Positions 15,991 through 25,255 are shown, counted from the stretch's first letter. The stretch: DNA of 64,000 nucleotides from DATAEG01 sp963703085 (GCA_963703085.1 OY969789.1:3038001-3102000); one strand, 5' to 3'. Notes: generated by a model not told the origin, from the sequence alone. Translations and numbers: made by a program.

Positions 15991-16886
15991 GCGCCACGAT
16001 GCGCGAACGGTTCACCGCGGTGACCGGCGACCTCCTCGACGAGGATCCCCGTGTTGCCGTCGTGCTCGCCGAGATCGGTGTGGACGAGTTCGCCGACGCG
16101 GCCCAGCGGCACCCCGATCGAGTGATCAACGTCGGCATCCGCGAGCAGTTGATGATCGGGGTGACCGGCGGACTGGCGCTCACCGGAATGCGCCCCATCG
16201 CGCACACGTACACGCCGTTTCTCATCGAGCGGCCGTTCGAGCAGATCAAACTCGATCTCGGTCACCAGGACGTCGGCGCGGTGCTCGTCTCGATCGGTGC
16301 CTCCTACGACCGCAGCATTTCCGGTCGCACCCACCAGGCGCCCGAGGATGTTGCGGTGCTGGACACGCTGCCCGGCTGGACCACGTACGTGCCGGGACAT
16401 GCCGACGAGGTGGAGCCCCTGCTGCGTGATGCGGTCCGTGGAACGAACCGGGCCTACCTGCGGCTGTCGACCCAGGCCAATTCGCAAGCTCAGCCAGTCA
16501 CACCCGGGCGGTTCGAAGTGGTGCGCTCCGGTGCGGCCGGAACCGTCGTGGCTGTCGGCCCGATGCTGCAGCGAACTCTGGCAGCGACCGAGAGCCTGGA
16601 TTTGACGGTGCTGTATGCGACCACGATCCGTCCGTTCGACCGGCACACGCTGCTGACCACCCTGAGTGCGCCGGTGGTGGTGCTCGTCGAACCGTACCGG
16701 GAAGGCACCTCGATTCCGCAGGTTGCCGCAGCTCTGGGTCACGTACCCCACCGAGTCATCGGAATCGGCGTGCCGGCCGAAGAGCTAAGGCGCTACGGCA
16801 CGCCCGTCGAGCACGACACCGCTCACGGTCTCGACGTGGCCGGCATCCGGCGCCGCATCGTGGCTGTCCTGGATCAGCCGGGATAA
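15987..16886 (+). CDS. transketolase, C-terminal (pyrimidine/TK-C) subunit
   Basis: A 299-residue partner of the preceding gene. The pyrimidine-binding domain shows RVINVGIREQLMIGVTGGLALTGMRPIAHTYTPFLIERPFEQIK, with the glutamate that activates thiamine within GIREQ. The last 110 residues match the transketolase C-terminal domain (VLYATTIRPFD, VVVLVEPYREGTS). It overlaps the first subunit by 4 bp and would form an alpha2beta2 enzyme with it. The natural substrate is not evident; the isolation from other pentose genes argues against the housekeeping enzyme. Confidence 0.9.
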   Translation: MSATMRERFTAVTGDLLDEDPRVAVVLAEIGVDEFADAAQRHPDRVINVGIREQLMIGVTGGLALTGMRPIAHTYTPFLIERPFEQIKLDLGHQDVGAVLVSIGASYDRSISGRTHQAPEDVAVLDTLPGWTTYVPGHADEVEPLLRDAVRGTNRAYLRLSTQANSQAQPVTPGRFEVVRSGAAGTVVAVGPMLQRTLAATESLDLTVLYATTIRPFDRHTLLTTLSAPVVVLVEPYREGTSIPQVAAALGHVPHRVIGIGVPAEELRRYGTPVEHDTAHGLDVAGIRRRIVAVLDQPG

Positions 16887-16933
16887 GCACGGCCGGATCT
16901 GCCACAGCCAAGTCGTGCTGGGAGGATGGGCCC

Positions 16934-18010
16934 ATGGCCAGCCACGCCCGGGATCCCGTCGCCGATCTGCGCCGAATCGCCTTCCTCCTGGAGCGGTCCA
17001 ATCAACCGTCGTACCGGGTGAAGGCGTTCCGCGGCGCCGCCTCGACGATCGGTGGGCTGTCGAAGGGGGAGTTGGCCGAGCGCGCGCAGGAAGGCACGCT
17101 GCGCGAACTGCCCGGCATCGGCGAGAAGACGGCGACGGTGATCAGCGAGTCGCTGCGTGGTGAGCTGCCGGCGTACCTGAGCCGCCTGGAGGATGAGACC
17201 GGTGGCGGCACCGCGTTGCCGAGCACGGAGGAAGTGCTCGGCAATCGACCCGCGCTCGCGCTGCGCAAGAAACTTCGCGGCGACTGCCACACCCACTCGG
17301 ACTGGTCCGACGGTGGCTCCCCGATCGATGAGATGGCCGATACCGCGCGCAGCCTCGGCCACGACTACGTCGTGCTGACCGACCACTCGCCGCGGCTGAC
17401 CGTGGCGCGCGGGCTGACCGCACAGCGTCTGGAGAAACAGCTGGACGTGGTGGCCGAGCTGAACGAGCGACTTGCCCCGTTCCGCATCCTCACCGGGATC
17501 GAGGTGGACATCCTCGATGACGGCGGCCTGGACCAGAGCGACGAACTGCTCGGCCGAGTCGACGTGGTCGTCGCGAGTGTGCACTCGAAACTGAAGATGC
17601 CGGCGAACGAGATGACGCCGCGGATGGTGGGTGCGATCGCCAATCCGCACACCGACATCCTCGGCCACTGCACCGGTCGGCTGGTCACCGGCGGCCGCGG
17701 TCAACGCGGCGAGTCGCAGTTCGATCCGGAGATCGTGTTCGCCGCCTGCGAACGGTTCGGCGTCGCGGTGGAGATCAATTCCCGGCCGGAACGACTTGAC
17801 CCACCGAAGCGGCTGCTCAGCATGGCCGTCGACGCCGGGTGCCTGTTCTCCATCGATACCGACGCGCACGCGCCGGGGCAGCTCGACTGGCAGTTGCTCG
17901 GCTGTGCCCGCGCGGTGGCCTGCGACGTACCGGCCGAGCGCATCGTCAACACCTGGTCGCAGTCGCAGCTACTCGCCTGGGCCGGCGATCACTGGTCCGT
18001 GCCAGAGTGA
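16934..18010 (+). CDS. PHP domain phosphoesterase with N-terminal helix-hairpin-helix region (PolX-like, no polymerase domain)
   Basis: A 358-residue protein. Residues 1-100 hold a PolX-type helical/HhH segment (LERSNQPSYRVKAFRGAA, LRELPGIGEKTATVISESL). The PHP domain starts about 115 with the metal ligands GDCHTHSDWSDG, continues with VLTDHSPRL, ILTGIEVDIL, ASVHSKL and ILGHCTGR, and ends FSIDTDAHAP. It resembles the C-terminal half of bacterial PolX, a 3'-5' exonuclease and AP-site enzyme, but lacks the nucleotidyltransferase domain. Start ATG 16934 follows GGGAGGATG. Its end overlaps a decayed gene on the other strand. Confidence 0.88.
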   Translation: MASHARDPVADLRRIAFLLERSNQPSYRVKAFRGAASTIGGLSKGELAERAQEGTLRELPGIGEKTATVISESLRGELPAYLSRLEDETGGGTALPSTEEVLGNRPALALRKKLRGDCHTHSDWSDGGSPIDEMADTARSLGHDYVVLTDHSPRLTVARGLTAQRLEKQLDVVAELNERLAPFRILTGIEVDILDDGGLDQSDELLGRVDVVVASVHSKLKMPANEMTPRMVGAIANPHTDILGHCTGRLVTGGRGQRGESQFDPEIVFAACERFGVAVEINSRPERLDPPKRLLSMAVDAGCLFSIDTDAHAPGQLDWQLLGCARAVACDVPAERIVNTWSQSQLLAWAGDHWSVPE

Positions 18011-18623
18011 GTCCCCGGCCGGCGCATCTCATAGAGAATGATCGCCGCCGCGACCGCCGCGTGGGCGATGTGCCGACCGTTTGCACGTCGTGTGCTACCG
18101 CCCAGTCGAAGAACCCCTCGACCTCAGCCGGCTCCACGACCGGTATGCCGAAGATCGCGCCCATGCTGGCTCGGACCGATTCCGGTGCGTACGGATCCGC
18201 GCTGGATCCGATCACCAGGACACCGTGAGCTCCGGCCGATACCGCCGTGCGAATGATGCCGCCGACGTTGCCGGGGTTGCGCAGCATGTGCAGGACAACG
18301 AACACGGAGTCCGGCGAGACGGTCAGGTCGTCGAGCGTTGCCTCCGAGCGCCGGGCGATCGCGGCCAGGCCGGTCGCGCGACGGGGACCGGACAACCGCG
18401 CGAGCAACTCCGCCGTGCATTCCACCACGCGCACACCGGCCGCACGCTGCTCGTCGATGAGTCGTGCCGCGTGATCACCCGCCGGTGCCGACCTGGTTAC
18501 GTCGGCGCGAACTGACCGCTCGGGCGCCCCCGTTCCTGGTTCGGCCAGCATCTCGACGGACGTGAACGCGATGGCGAAATTCCGCCGGTGATCCCGCGCT
18601 TGCGGCGGCACCATCGATGTCAT
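17989..18623 (-). pseudogene. SpoU/TrmH-family RNA 2'-O-methyltransferase, broken by internal deletion
   Basis: The frame from 18623 encodes a SpoU-like centre: ARLIDEQRAAGVRVVECTAELLARLSG, then VFVVLHMLRNPGNVGGIIRTA (motif 1), then GSSADPYAPESVRASMGAIFGIPVV. After DVQTVGTS (around 18075) similarity stops. In another frame it resumes directly with the C-terminal HAAVAAAIILYEMRR of motif 3, ending at a TGA at 17989. About 60 residues, including motif 2 (the SAM-knot GNEG region), are missing, and the frame is shifted. The usual N-terminal substrate-binding segment is also poor. The product cannot be an active methyltransferase. The C-terminus overlaps the PHP gene by 22 bp. Confidence 0.75.
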
Positions 18624-19092
18624 GACTCAGCTGCACGTTTCCGCCATCCCTACTGACCGGCTCGAGGTCTTCTGGACCGACGGTATCGACGATCTCGGTA
18701 CTCCGATCAAGCGCTGGCCCACCGAAGGGTGGGAACCATTGCGCTGCTGCCTGCGGACCGCCCGCGGCGACGACGACATCGCGCTGATCTCGTACCGTCC
18801 GCTGGTCGGCGCATCGCCGTGGTCGGAGGTGGGGCCGGTGTTCATCCATCGGGTGACGTGCCCGGGCTACCCGGACACCACCGCCGTGCCGGCTGAGTGG
18901 CCGACCGGGTCGAAGGTCCTCCGCACTTACCGCGCGGACGGTTCGATGGACTACGACGACATCACCTTGGTCGCGGCCGGCGAAGACGTCGAGCCGGCGT
19001 TGCATGATCTGCTGTCCCGTCCCGAGGTCTGCACGGTGCACGTGCGCTCGCAGCTCGCGCAGTGTTTCGGCTACGCGGTGACGGCGGGCTAG
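18622..19092 (+). CDS. DUF1203 family protein
   Basis: A 156-residue protein matching DUF1203, a small family of unknown function. Characteristic pieces are RLEVFWTDGIDDLGTPIKRW, PLRCCLRTARGDDDIALISYRP, EVGPVFIHRVTCPGY, RTYRADGSMDYDDITLV and VCTVHVRSQLAQCFGYAV. The conserved Cys-Cys and the C-terminal RSxxxxCF are present. It is divergent from the SpoU remnant, sharing two bases at the starts, and convergent with the broken monooxygenase gene (4-bp overlap). Confidence 0.85.
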   Translation: MTQLHVSAIPTDRLEVFWTDGIDDLGTPIKRWPTEGWEPLRCCLRTARGDDDIALISYRPLVGASPWSEVGPVFIHRVTCPGYPDTTAVPAEWPTGSKVLRTYRADGSMDYDDITLVAAGEDVEPALHDLLSRPEVCTVHVRSQLAQCFGYAVTAG

Positions 19093-19971
19093 CGCGCCAC
19101 GAGACCGCCCAGCCGGACGATGCCGTCGCGCAGCGGCGCGAGTGCCTGCCAGCGCGACACCTTCATCGCCCGCCATGATCGCGCGGCGACGCGCTGGGCC
19201 GGTTTGCGCCGCTGGCGGTCGTACGCACGCAGCGCAGCCGGCGGGTCATGGGCGTCGGTCAGACACGTGGCCAGCGCAACGGCATCGCTGATCGCCTCGC
19301 ACGCACCCCGGCCGAGGTTGGGCGTCATGGCGTGCGCGGCATCGCCGAGTAGGGCAACCCGGTCGGTCACGAACGACGGCAGCGCGGGGTGCAGGTCGTG
19401 AATCGGATTGCGCAGCACGTCGTCGGGATCGGCGGCCGCCAGGATCGACGGAATCGGCTCGTGCCAATCGGCGAAGCGCGCGCGCATCTCGGTGAACGTG
19501 CCCGGTTCGTGCTCGGCAGCGGGCAACGCGGCATAGAAGTTGGTGCGGCCCGGCTCCATCGGCGGGTACCCGAACAGTTGGCCGAAGCCCCAGGTCTCCC
19601 CGTAGTCGGTGGCCTCGTACCCGACGCTGCCGCGCCAGCCCATCATCCCGCTGTAGCGCGGTGCGGTGCGATCGCCGAAGAAGGCCCTCCGCACGCCGCT
19701 GCGTAAACCGTCGGCGCCGATCAGCACATCCGCGTTGGCCAGCGCGTCGTGCAGCGCCGGAGCGTCCGCTGTGACGCCCGTGCGGATCTCGATGCCCTCA
19801 GCCGCGGCAAGGAGCAGATCCGTCAGCCGGCGCCGGGAGATCAACCGGATCCTCGGGCTGCGCGGGGAACCCTCGGCCAGCCGGGCCAACGCGCGACCGT
19901 CCGGGCGATAGAGGCCGGCTGCGCTGATCGGCACCGATCCCAGCTCCGACGACGACCGCGTGACCTCGCAT
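19089..19971 (-). pseudogene. FAD-dependent monooxygenase broken by internal deletion
   Basis: From ATG 19971 the frame begins MRGHAVVVGAGIG, the start of a flavin Rossmann fold, then loses similarity at about 19940. In a different frame the sequence continues as ISAAGLYRPDGRALARL, VLIGADGLRSGVRRAFFG and RVALLGDAAHAMTPNLGRGACEAISDA, a normal FAD-monooxygenase body ending at 19089. Roughly 70 residues between GxGxxG and GLYRPDG are gone, including the E/R that binds ribose, and the frame is shifted. A downstream GTG (19934) would give 281 residues without a complete FAD site. It is divergent from a TetR gene, the usual arrangement for this enzyme class. Confidence 0.75.
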
Positions 19972-19983
19972 ACCAGGCAGCGT

Positions 19984-19997
19984 ACTACAGGTGTAGT
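19984..19997. promoter_or_regulatory. palindromic operator between tetR and the monooxygenase remnant
   Basis: ACTACA-GG-TGTAGT has perfect 6-bp arms. It lies 12 bp before the ATG of the monooxygenase remnant and 17 bp before the tetR start, so one dimer of the adjacent TetR protein could control both promoters. Confidence 0.55.
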
Positions 19998-20014
19998 GTG
20001 ACTAGCGTGGGGGC

Positions 20015-20578
20015 GTGCGGACCCGCCGAGAGAGCGCCCTGGACGGTGCCGTGCAGGTACTGGGTACCGGCGGGTCCCGGGCGCTGACCCATCGCGCGGT
20101 CGACCAGGCTGCCGATCTGCCGGTCGGCACCACGTCGAATTACTTCCGCACCCGCGAAGCGCTGGTGGCCGGAGTGTTGCAGCACATCTCGTCCGTCGAG
20201 TCCGCCCCGTTGGACTCGCTGCTTCCCCAGGACGGGCTGACCGTCGAGAGTCTCATCGCGATCTCCGCCGACCGGATCCAGTTCATGCTCGGGCCCGGGC
20301 GAACGATGACGCTGGCCCGTCACGCGCTGTTCCTCGAGGCGTCCTGGAATGCCGATCTGCGTCCTGACCTGCTCGCCGAGTCGCAGCGCTGGTGGGATCT
20401 GGGGACGGCCCTGCTAACCGAACTGGGGTGCCGCGACCCGGCTCGCCGCAGCCGATGGTTGTTCGCGTACGTCGACGGATTGCTGGCCGACCAACTGGCC
20501 CGTCCCGACCCGGCCTTCGACGCCGCTGAGGCAGTCCGGGCGGCGTTGGACGGCCTGCTCACCCGGGAGCCGGCGTGA
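20015..20578 (+). CDS. TetR family transcriptional regulator
   Basis: A 187-residue repressor. Residues 4-50 form the TetR helix-turn-helix: ALDGAVQVLGTGGSRALTHRAVDQAADLPVGTTSNYFRTREAL, with the recognition helix around GTTSNYF. The remaining 130 residues are the divergent ligand domain. GTG start at 20015. It is divergent from the broken FAD monooxygenase and separated from it by a palindrome, so it likely regulated that gene and itself. A pirin gene follows 43 bp downstream on the same strand. Confidence 0.9.
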   Translation: MRTRRESALDGAVQVLGTGGSRALTHRAVDQAADLPVGTTSNYFRTREALVAGVLQHISSVESAPLDSLLPQDGLTVESLIAISADRIQFMLGPGRTMTLARHALFLEASWNADLRPDLLAESQRWWDLGTALLTELGCRDPARRSRWLFAYVDGLLADQLARPDPAFDAAEAVRAALDGLLTREPA

Positions 20579-20621
20579 GCCGACGCCGCGAGCCCGGCCG
20601 GTGCGATCGGGTGGGGCCGCG

Positions 20622-21290
20622 ATGAAGCGGCTGTGGCGAACCCGACCGGCACAGCGAGCGCCCCGGCGCCGCGCCACTCCCCAGGTCGACGTGCGCGGCT
20701 CGGCACAGCGATTCCGGTCAGAGCAGCCGGGCATCGAGACGTGGCACAGCTTCTCCGCCGGCGCGCACTACGACCCGGACGCCGTTGCTTTCGGCCCGCT
20801 TATCGCATTCGACGAGCACCATCTCGAGCCCGGCGCGGAATTTCCCCGGCATCCGCACCGCGACATGGAGATCGTCAGCTACGTGGTGAGCGGGACGTTG
20901 CGCCACGATGACGGCGAGCGCACCGCGATCACCGAGGCCGGCGGGTTGTTCTACCAGTCTGCCGGCGCGGGCATCGAACACGTCGAAGGCAATGCTTCGG
21001 CGGCCGAACCGCTGACCTTTATCCAGATGTGGCTGCACCCGGCCTCGACACCGCCGGCAGGGGGTCGCCCGGTGCGCGGCCCGGTCCTGGCCGGCACCGG
21101 CGCGCTCTTCGTGACGACCGGTCCGCTGATCGTCGAAGCGGCCAGCGCCTACGTGCACGTGCTCAGCGGCGCACTCTCGGTGAAGTCGATCCGGGCCGAA
21201 GCCGGTGACGCGCTGCTCCTGGGAAACCGGGCAGTCGCCCTGGCCGGCGACGCGGTGGCGCTGTGCTGGCTCTTTCCGACTTTGCCCTGA
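20622..21290 (+). CDS. pirin family bicupin protein
   Basis: A 222-residue bicupin. The pirin signature is FPRHPHRDMEIVSYVVSGTLRHDDG (residues about 80-104), which carries the HPH...E metal ligands, followed by QSAGAGIEHVEGN. Homologues include nuclear pirin and the quercetinase-like YhhW; the bacterial role is uncertain, with proposals of redox sensing or flavonoid oxidation. ATG 20622 is chosen; an in-frame GTG at 20601 adds seven residues. It is close behind the TetR gene and could be in its transcript. Confidence 0.85.
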   Translation: MKRLWRTRPAQRAPRRRATPQVDVRGSAQRFRSEQPGIETWHSFSAGAHYDPDAVAFGPLIAFDEHHLEPGAEFPRHPHRDMEIVSYVVSGTLRHDDGERTAITEAGGLFYQSAGAGIEHVEGNASAAEPLTFIQMWLHPASTPPAGGRPVRGPVLAGTGALFVTTGPLIVEAASAYVHVLSGALSVKSIRAEAGDALLLGNRAVALAGDAVALCWLFPTLP

Positions 21291-21321
21291 GCGCGTCCCC
21301 GATGAGCCGGTCAGGCGTTCG

Positions 21322-24093
21322 TCAGCTGTCTCCGCCGATGGTGCCGGCGCCGGCGGCGTTGACGTCGAGCAGCTGGTACTTCTCCATCGCCTGCCGGGGC
21401 GCTTCCGGTTTCACCTCGCCGCGCCGGGCCAGCTCGCGCAACACCGCGACGACGGTGGATTCGGCGTCGACGTGGAAGAAGCGCCGCGCCGCCCCTCGGG
21501 TGTCGGCGAAGCCGAACCCGTCGGTGCCGAGCGAGGTGTAGTCGCCGGGTACCCACCGGGCGATCTGGTCGGGTACCGCGCGCATCCAGTCCGACACGGC
21601 GACAACCGGGCCGGGCGCGTTCTCGAGCTTGGTGGTCACGTAGGGCACGCGATCTTCCTCGTCGAGATGCAGCAGGTTGTGCTCCTCGCAGCCCACCGCG
21701 TCGCGGCGCAGCTCGTTCCAGGAAGTCACCGACCACACGTCGGCGTCGACGTTCCAGTCCTGGCCGAGCAGTTCCTGCGCGCGCAGGGCCCACGGCACCC
21801 CGACACCGGAGGCGAGGATCTGCGCCCGCGGCCGCCCGTCCACGCCCAGTGCGGGGGAGTACAGGTGCATGCCGCGGACGATGCCCTCGACATCGACGTT
21901 CTCCGGCTCAGCCGGTTGGTTGATCGGCTCGTTGTAGATCGTCAGGTAGAAGAAGACGTCTTCGCCGAGGCCGCCCTGGCCGCTGTCCGCGTCGTCACGG
22001 TGCGCGGCCGGTTCGCCGTACATCCGGCGCAGGCCTTCCTTCACGATGTGTGCGATCTCGAAGGAATACGCCGGGTCGTAGGCCACCGCCGCCGGGTTCG
22101 TCGAGGCGAGCAACAAGGAGTGCCCATCGGCGTGCTGCAGGCCCTCGCCGGTGAGCGTGGTGCGCCCGGCCGTGGCGCCGAGCACGAAGCCGCGGCCGAG
22201 CTGGTCGGCGAACTGCCAGTACTGATCGCCGGTGCGCTGGAAGCCGAACATCGAGTAGAAGATGTAGAACGGGATCATCGGCACGCCGTGGGTCGCGTAC
22301 GAGGTGCCGGCGGCGATCAGAGACGCCGTCGAGCCGGCTTCGCTGATGCCTTCGTGCAGGATCTGGCCGGTGGTCGACTCCTTGTAGGACAGCAGCATGT
22401 CGCGGTCGACCGCGTCGTACTCCTGACCATGTGGGGAGTAGATCTTGGCCGTCGGGAAAATGGCGTCCAGGCCGAAGGTGCGTGCCTCGTCGGGAATGAT
22501 CGGCACGAACCGAGGGCCGATCTCCTTGTCCTTCATCAGGTCCTTGAACAGCTTGACGATTGCCATCGTGGTGGCGACCTGCTGCTTGCCGGACCCGGAA
22601 CGCAGCTCGGCGTAGGCCTTGTCGCCGGGTAGCTGCAGCGGCTTGGCCCGGACCACCCGCTTGGGCAGCGCGCCGCCCAGGGTGGCCCGACGCTCCTTCA
22701 TGTAGGCGATCTCGTCGCTCTTCTCGCCGGGGTGGTAGTACGGCGGCAGATCCGCCTCGAGCTGCTTATCGGTGATCGGCAGGTAGAGCCGGTCGCGGAA
22801 AGCCTTGAGGTCTGCGGCGGAGAGCTTCTTCATCTGATGGGTGGCGTTGCGGCCTTCGAAGCTCTCCAGCGTCCAGCCCTTGATCGTCTTCGCCAGGATG
22901 ACGGTGGGCTGCCCGACGTGTTCCCGGGCCGCCTTGAACGCAGCAAAGACCTTCCGATAATCGTGCCCGCCGCGGGACAGCTTGCGCAGCTCGTCGTCAC
23001 TCAGGTCTTCGACCATCTTGCGCAGCCGCGGGTCACCGCCGAAGAAATGATCGCGGATATAGGCGCCGGACTCGACGGTGTAGGTCTGGTACTGGCCGTC
23101 CGGCGTCAGGTTCATCTGGTTGACCAGCGCGCCATCAGCGTCCTTGGCCAGCAGCGGATCCCAGTCCCGGCCCCAGACAACCTTGATGACGTTCCACCCG
23201 GCGCCGCGGAAGTACGACTCCAACTCCTGGATGATCTTGCCGTTGCCGCGCACCGGCCCATCCAGGCGCTGCAGATTGCAGTTGATGACGAAGGTGAGGT
23301 TGTCCAGCTCCTCCCGTGCCGCGACGCCGATCGCACCGAGCGACTCCACCTCGTCCATCTCGCCGTCGCCGAGGAAACCCCAGACGTGCGAGTTGGACGT
23401 GTCGGCCAGCCCCCGCGACTGCAGGTAGCGGTTGAATCGGGCCTGGTAGATGGCGCCGATCGGGCCCAGACCCATGGAGACCGTGGGGAACTCCCAGAAG
23501 TCCGGCATCAGGCGCGGGTGTGGATAGGAACTCAACCCGTACGGGGCGTGCGACTTCTCCTGGCGGAAGCCGTCGAGGTGCTGTTCGGTGAGCCGGCCTT
23601 CGAGGAACGCCCGGGCGTAGATGCCAGGTGCGGCGTGGCCTTGGAAGAAGACCTGGTCGCCCATCCCGCTGGCCAGGTCCTTGCCCCGGAAGAAGTGGTT
23701 GAAGCCGACCTCGTACAGGGAGGCAGCGGAGGCGTAGGTAGCGATGTGCCCGCCGACGCCGACCGTCTTGTTGGCCCGGCTGACCATGATGGCGGCGTTC
23801 CACCGGATGTAGGCGCGGATGCGGCGCTCGATGTCTTCGTCTCCGGGGAACCAGGGCTCGCTCTCCGGCGGGATGGTGTTGATGTAGTCGGTGCTGCGCA
23901 GCGCGGGCACGCCCACTTGCCGCTCGCGGGCGCGTTCCAGCAGCTTGAGCATGAGGAATCGGGCTCGCTGCCGACCGTCGGCGTCGACCGCCGCGTCGAG
24001 CGACTCGAGCCACTCCCGGGTCTCCTCCGGGTCGATGTCGGGCAGCTGACTCGGCAGGCCGTCGGTGATGATGCTGAATCGATCCGTCGTCAC
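21322..24093 (-). CDS. aceE: pyruvate dehydrogenase E1 component, homodimeric
   Basis: A 923-residue E1 of the pyruvate dehydrogenase complex, which decarboxylates pyruvate with thiamine diphosphate and passes acetyl groups to E2. The start is GTG 24093 (TTDRFSIITDGLPSQLPDIDPEET); 267 upstream bases in frame are unrelated. Landmarks are GVGGHIATYASAASLYEVGFNHFFRG, the TPP motif GDGEMDEVESLGAIGVA, then KGWTLESFEGRNATHQMKKL and the C-terminal VWSVTSWNELRRDA. AceE next to DUF3052 and ahpE genes is the arrangement seen in mycobacteria and streptomycetes. The E2 and E3 genes are elsewhere. Confidence 0.96.
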   Translation of the reverse strand: MTTDRFSIITDGLPSQLPDIDPEETREWLESLDAAVDADGRQRARFLMLKLLERARERQVGVPALRSTDYINTIPPESEPWFPGDEDIERRIRAYIRWNAAIMVSRANKTVGVGGHIATYASAASLYEVGFNHFFRGKDLASGMGDQVFFQGHAAPGIYARAFLEGRLTEQHLDGFRQEKSHAPYGLSSYPHPRLMPDFWEFPTVSMGLGPIGAIYQARFNRYLQSRGLADTSNSHVWGFLGDGEMDEVESLGAIGVAAREELDNLTFVINCNLQRLDGPVRGNGKIIQELESYFRGAGWNVIKVVWGRDWDPLLAKDADGALVNQMNLTPDGQYQTYTVESGAYIRDHFFGGDPRLRKMVEDLSDDELRKLSRGGHDYRKVFAAFKAAREHVGQPTVILAKTIKGWTLESFEGRNATHQMKKLSAADLKAFRDRLYLPITDKQLEADLPPYYHPGEKSDEIAYMKERRATLGGALPKRVVRAKPLQLPGDKAYAELRSGSGKQQVATTMAIVKLFKDLMKDKEIGPRFVPIIPDEARTFGLDAIFPTAKIYSPHGQEYDAVDRDMLLSYKESTTGQILHEGISEAGSTASLIAAGTSYATHGVPMIPFYIFYSMFGFQRTGDQYWQFADQLGRGFVLGATAGRTTLTGEGLQHADGHSLLLASTNPAAVAYDPAYSFEIAHIVKEGLRRMYGEPAAHRDDADSGQGGLGEDVFFYLTIYNEPINQPAEPENVDVEGIVRGMHLYSPALGVDGRPRAQILASGVGVPWALRAQELLGQDWNVDADVWSVTSWNELRRDAVGCEEHNLLHLDEEDRVPYVTTKLENAPGPVVAVSDWMRAVPDQIARWVPGDYTSLGTDGFGFADTRGAARRFFHVDAESTVVAVLRELARRGEVKPEAPRQAMEKYQLLDVNAAGAGTIGGDS

Positions 24094-24283
24094 CTGTCCA
24101 GTGTCCTCTTTGACGCGCCTTGGGTCACGTTGGGTCCTCGGACGCCCGGCTGGGGTGGGAGGCTGTGCCGGTCGTCCAAACGGGGGCGGCCGGAGAGATG
24201 GCGCCGGGGAAGTCCGTCCCCACGTGCGCTGCCGCCGTGGGTTGTGATGGACTACGCCCCACTGAGCTAGGAGGAGATCTTCA

Positions 24284-24727
24284 GTGCCCACCCCGGATCC
24301 ACCGGCGAGCCCGCCCGCCGGCTCGTCCATCGCCGCGCGCCTGGGCGTCCGCGCCGGCATGGTCGTGCAGGAACTCGGTTATGACGAGGACACCGACGAG
24401 TCCGTTGCCGTGGCGATCGAGGAGTTCCTCGGAACCGATCTGGTCGACGCGGATTCCGACGAGGTCATCGACGTCGTGCTGCTCTGGTATCGCGACGGTG
24501 ACGGCGACCTGGTCGATCTGCTGGTCGACGCGATCGGGCCGCTCGCCGAGGACGGGGTGATCTGGCTGCTCACACCGAAGCGCGGCCGGGAAGGCTACGT
24601 CGAGGCCTCCGACATCTCCGAAGCGGCGCCCACCGCCGGACTGACGCCGACCTCGATGATCTCGGTCGGTCCGGACTGGGCAGGCGCGCGGTTGGCGACG
24701 CGTCGGGCCCGCCCGGAGAAGCGCTGA
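24284..24727 (+). CDS. DUF3052 family protein
   Basis: A 147-residue acidic protein with the DUF3052 pattern: IAARLGVRAGMVVQELGYDEDTD, DVVLLWYRDGDGDLVDLLVDAI, GVIWLLTPKRGREGYVEASDI, GLTPTSMISVGPDWAGARL. Start is GTG 24284, decided by an excellent AGGAGG 9-14 bp upstream. It is divergent from aceE with a 190-bp shared promoter region and followed by ahpE, matching the conserved actinobacterial neighbourhood (Rv2239c-type). No function is established; a link to pyruvate metabolism or redox control is only suggested by location. Confidence 0.88.
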   Translation: MPTPDPPASPPAGSSIAARLGVRAGMVVQELGYDEDTDESVAVAIEEFLGTDLVDADSDEVIDVVLLWYRDGDGDLVDLLVDAIGPLAEDGVIWLLTPKRGREGYVEASDISEAAPTAGLTPTSMISVGPDWAGARLATRRARPEKR

Positions 24728-24789
24728 ACAGCGTTCCGCTTCCGTCGCACGCATTCCCCCGTTCACCCGCTGCAGAGAGCTGAGGCACC

Positions 24790-25254
24790 ATGCCGCTCGA
24801 GGTCGGTACCACCGCGCCTGATTTCACCTTGCAGGATCAGAACAACGAAGACGTCACGCTGTCGAGCTTCCGCGGCACGCAGTCGGTCCTGCTGATCTTC
24901 TACCCGTTGGCATTCACCGGGATCTGCACCGGCGAGCTGTGCGCGGTGCGCGACGACCCGACCGGGTTCGCCGGTGCGGATCTGGTCACGTTGACGATCA
25001 GCTGCGATACCACGTACTCGCACAAGGTCTTCGCCGAGCGGGAGCACTTCGACTTTCCGCTGTTGTCCGACTTCTGGCCGCACGGCGCCGTGGCTCAGGA
25101 GTACGGCGTGTTCAACGCCGAGGCCGGCTTCGCCAACCGCGGCACGTTCCTGATCGACACCGAGGGCGTCATCCGGTTCGCCGAAATGAACGGTCCCGGG
25201 CAGGGCCGCGACCCGCAGGGCTGGCGCGACGCGATCGCCGCACTGCGCCAGTAG
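24790..25254 (+). CDS. ahpE: one-Cys-type peroxiredoxin AhpE
   Basis: A 154-residue thiol peroxidase. The peroxidatic Cys46 lies in PLAFTGICTGELC, with a second Cys51 in the same segment. Thr43 and the catalytic Arg in the NRGTFLIDTEG region are also present. It reduces peroxides and peroxynitrite, probably recycled by mycothiol or a mycoredoxin in actinobacteria (family knowledge, not seen here). It sits 62 bp after the DUF3052 gene on the same strand. Confidence 0.92.
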   Translation: MPLEVGTTAPDFTLQDQNNEDVTLSSFRGTQSVLLIFYPLAFTGICTGELCAVRDDPTGFAGADLVTLTISCDTTYSHKVFAEREHFDFPLLSDFWPHGAVAQEYGVFNAEAGFANRGTFLIDTEGVIRFAEMNGPGQGRDPQGWRDAIAALRQ

Positions 25255-25255
25255 T

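Noticed and set aside
16874..17869. A 331-codon minus-strand frame opposite the PHP gene
   Set aside because: It mirrors the PHP coding sequence and has no recognisable motif.
18622..19092. DUF1203 gene as part of a toxin-antitoxin pair with its neighbours
   Set aside because: Neighbours are remnants of a methyltransferase and a monooxygenase; no toxin or antitoxin features are visible.
22732..24270. A 512-codon plus-strand frame opposite aceE
   Set aside because: It is an antisense shadow of the well-supported aceE coding sequence and shows no domain.
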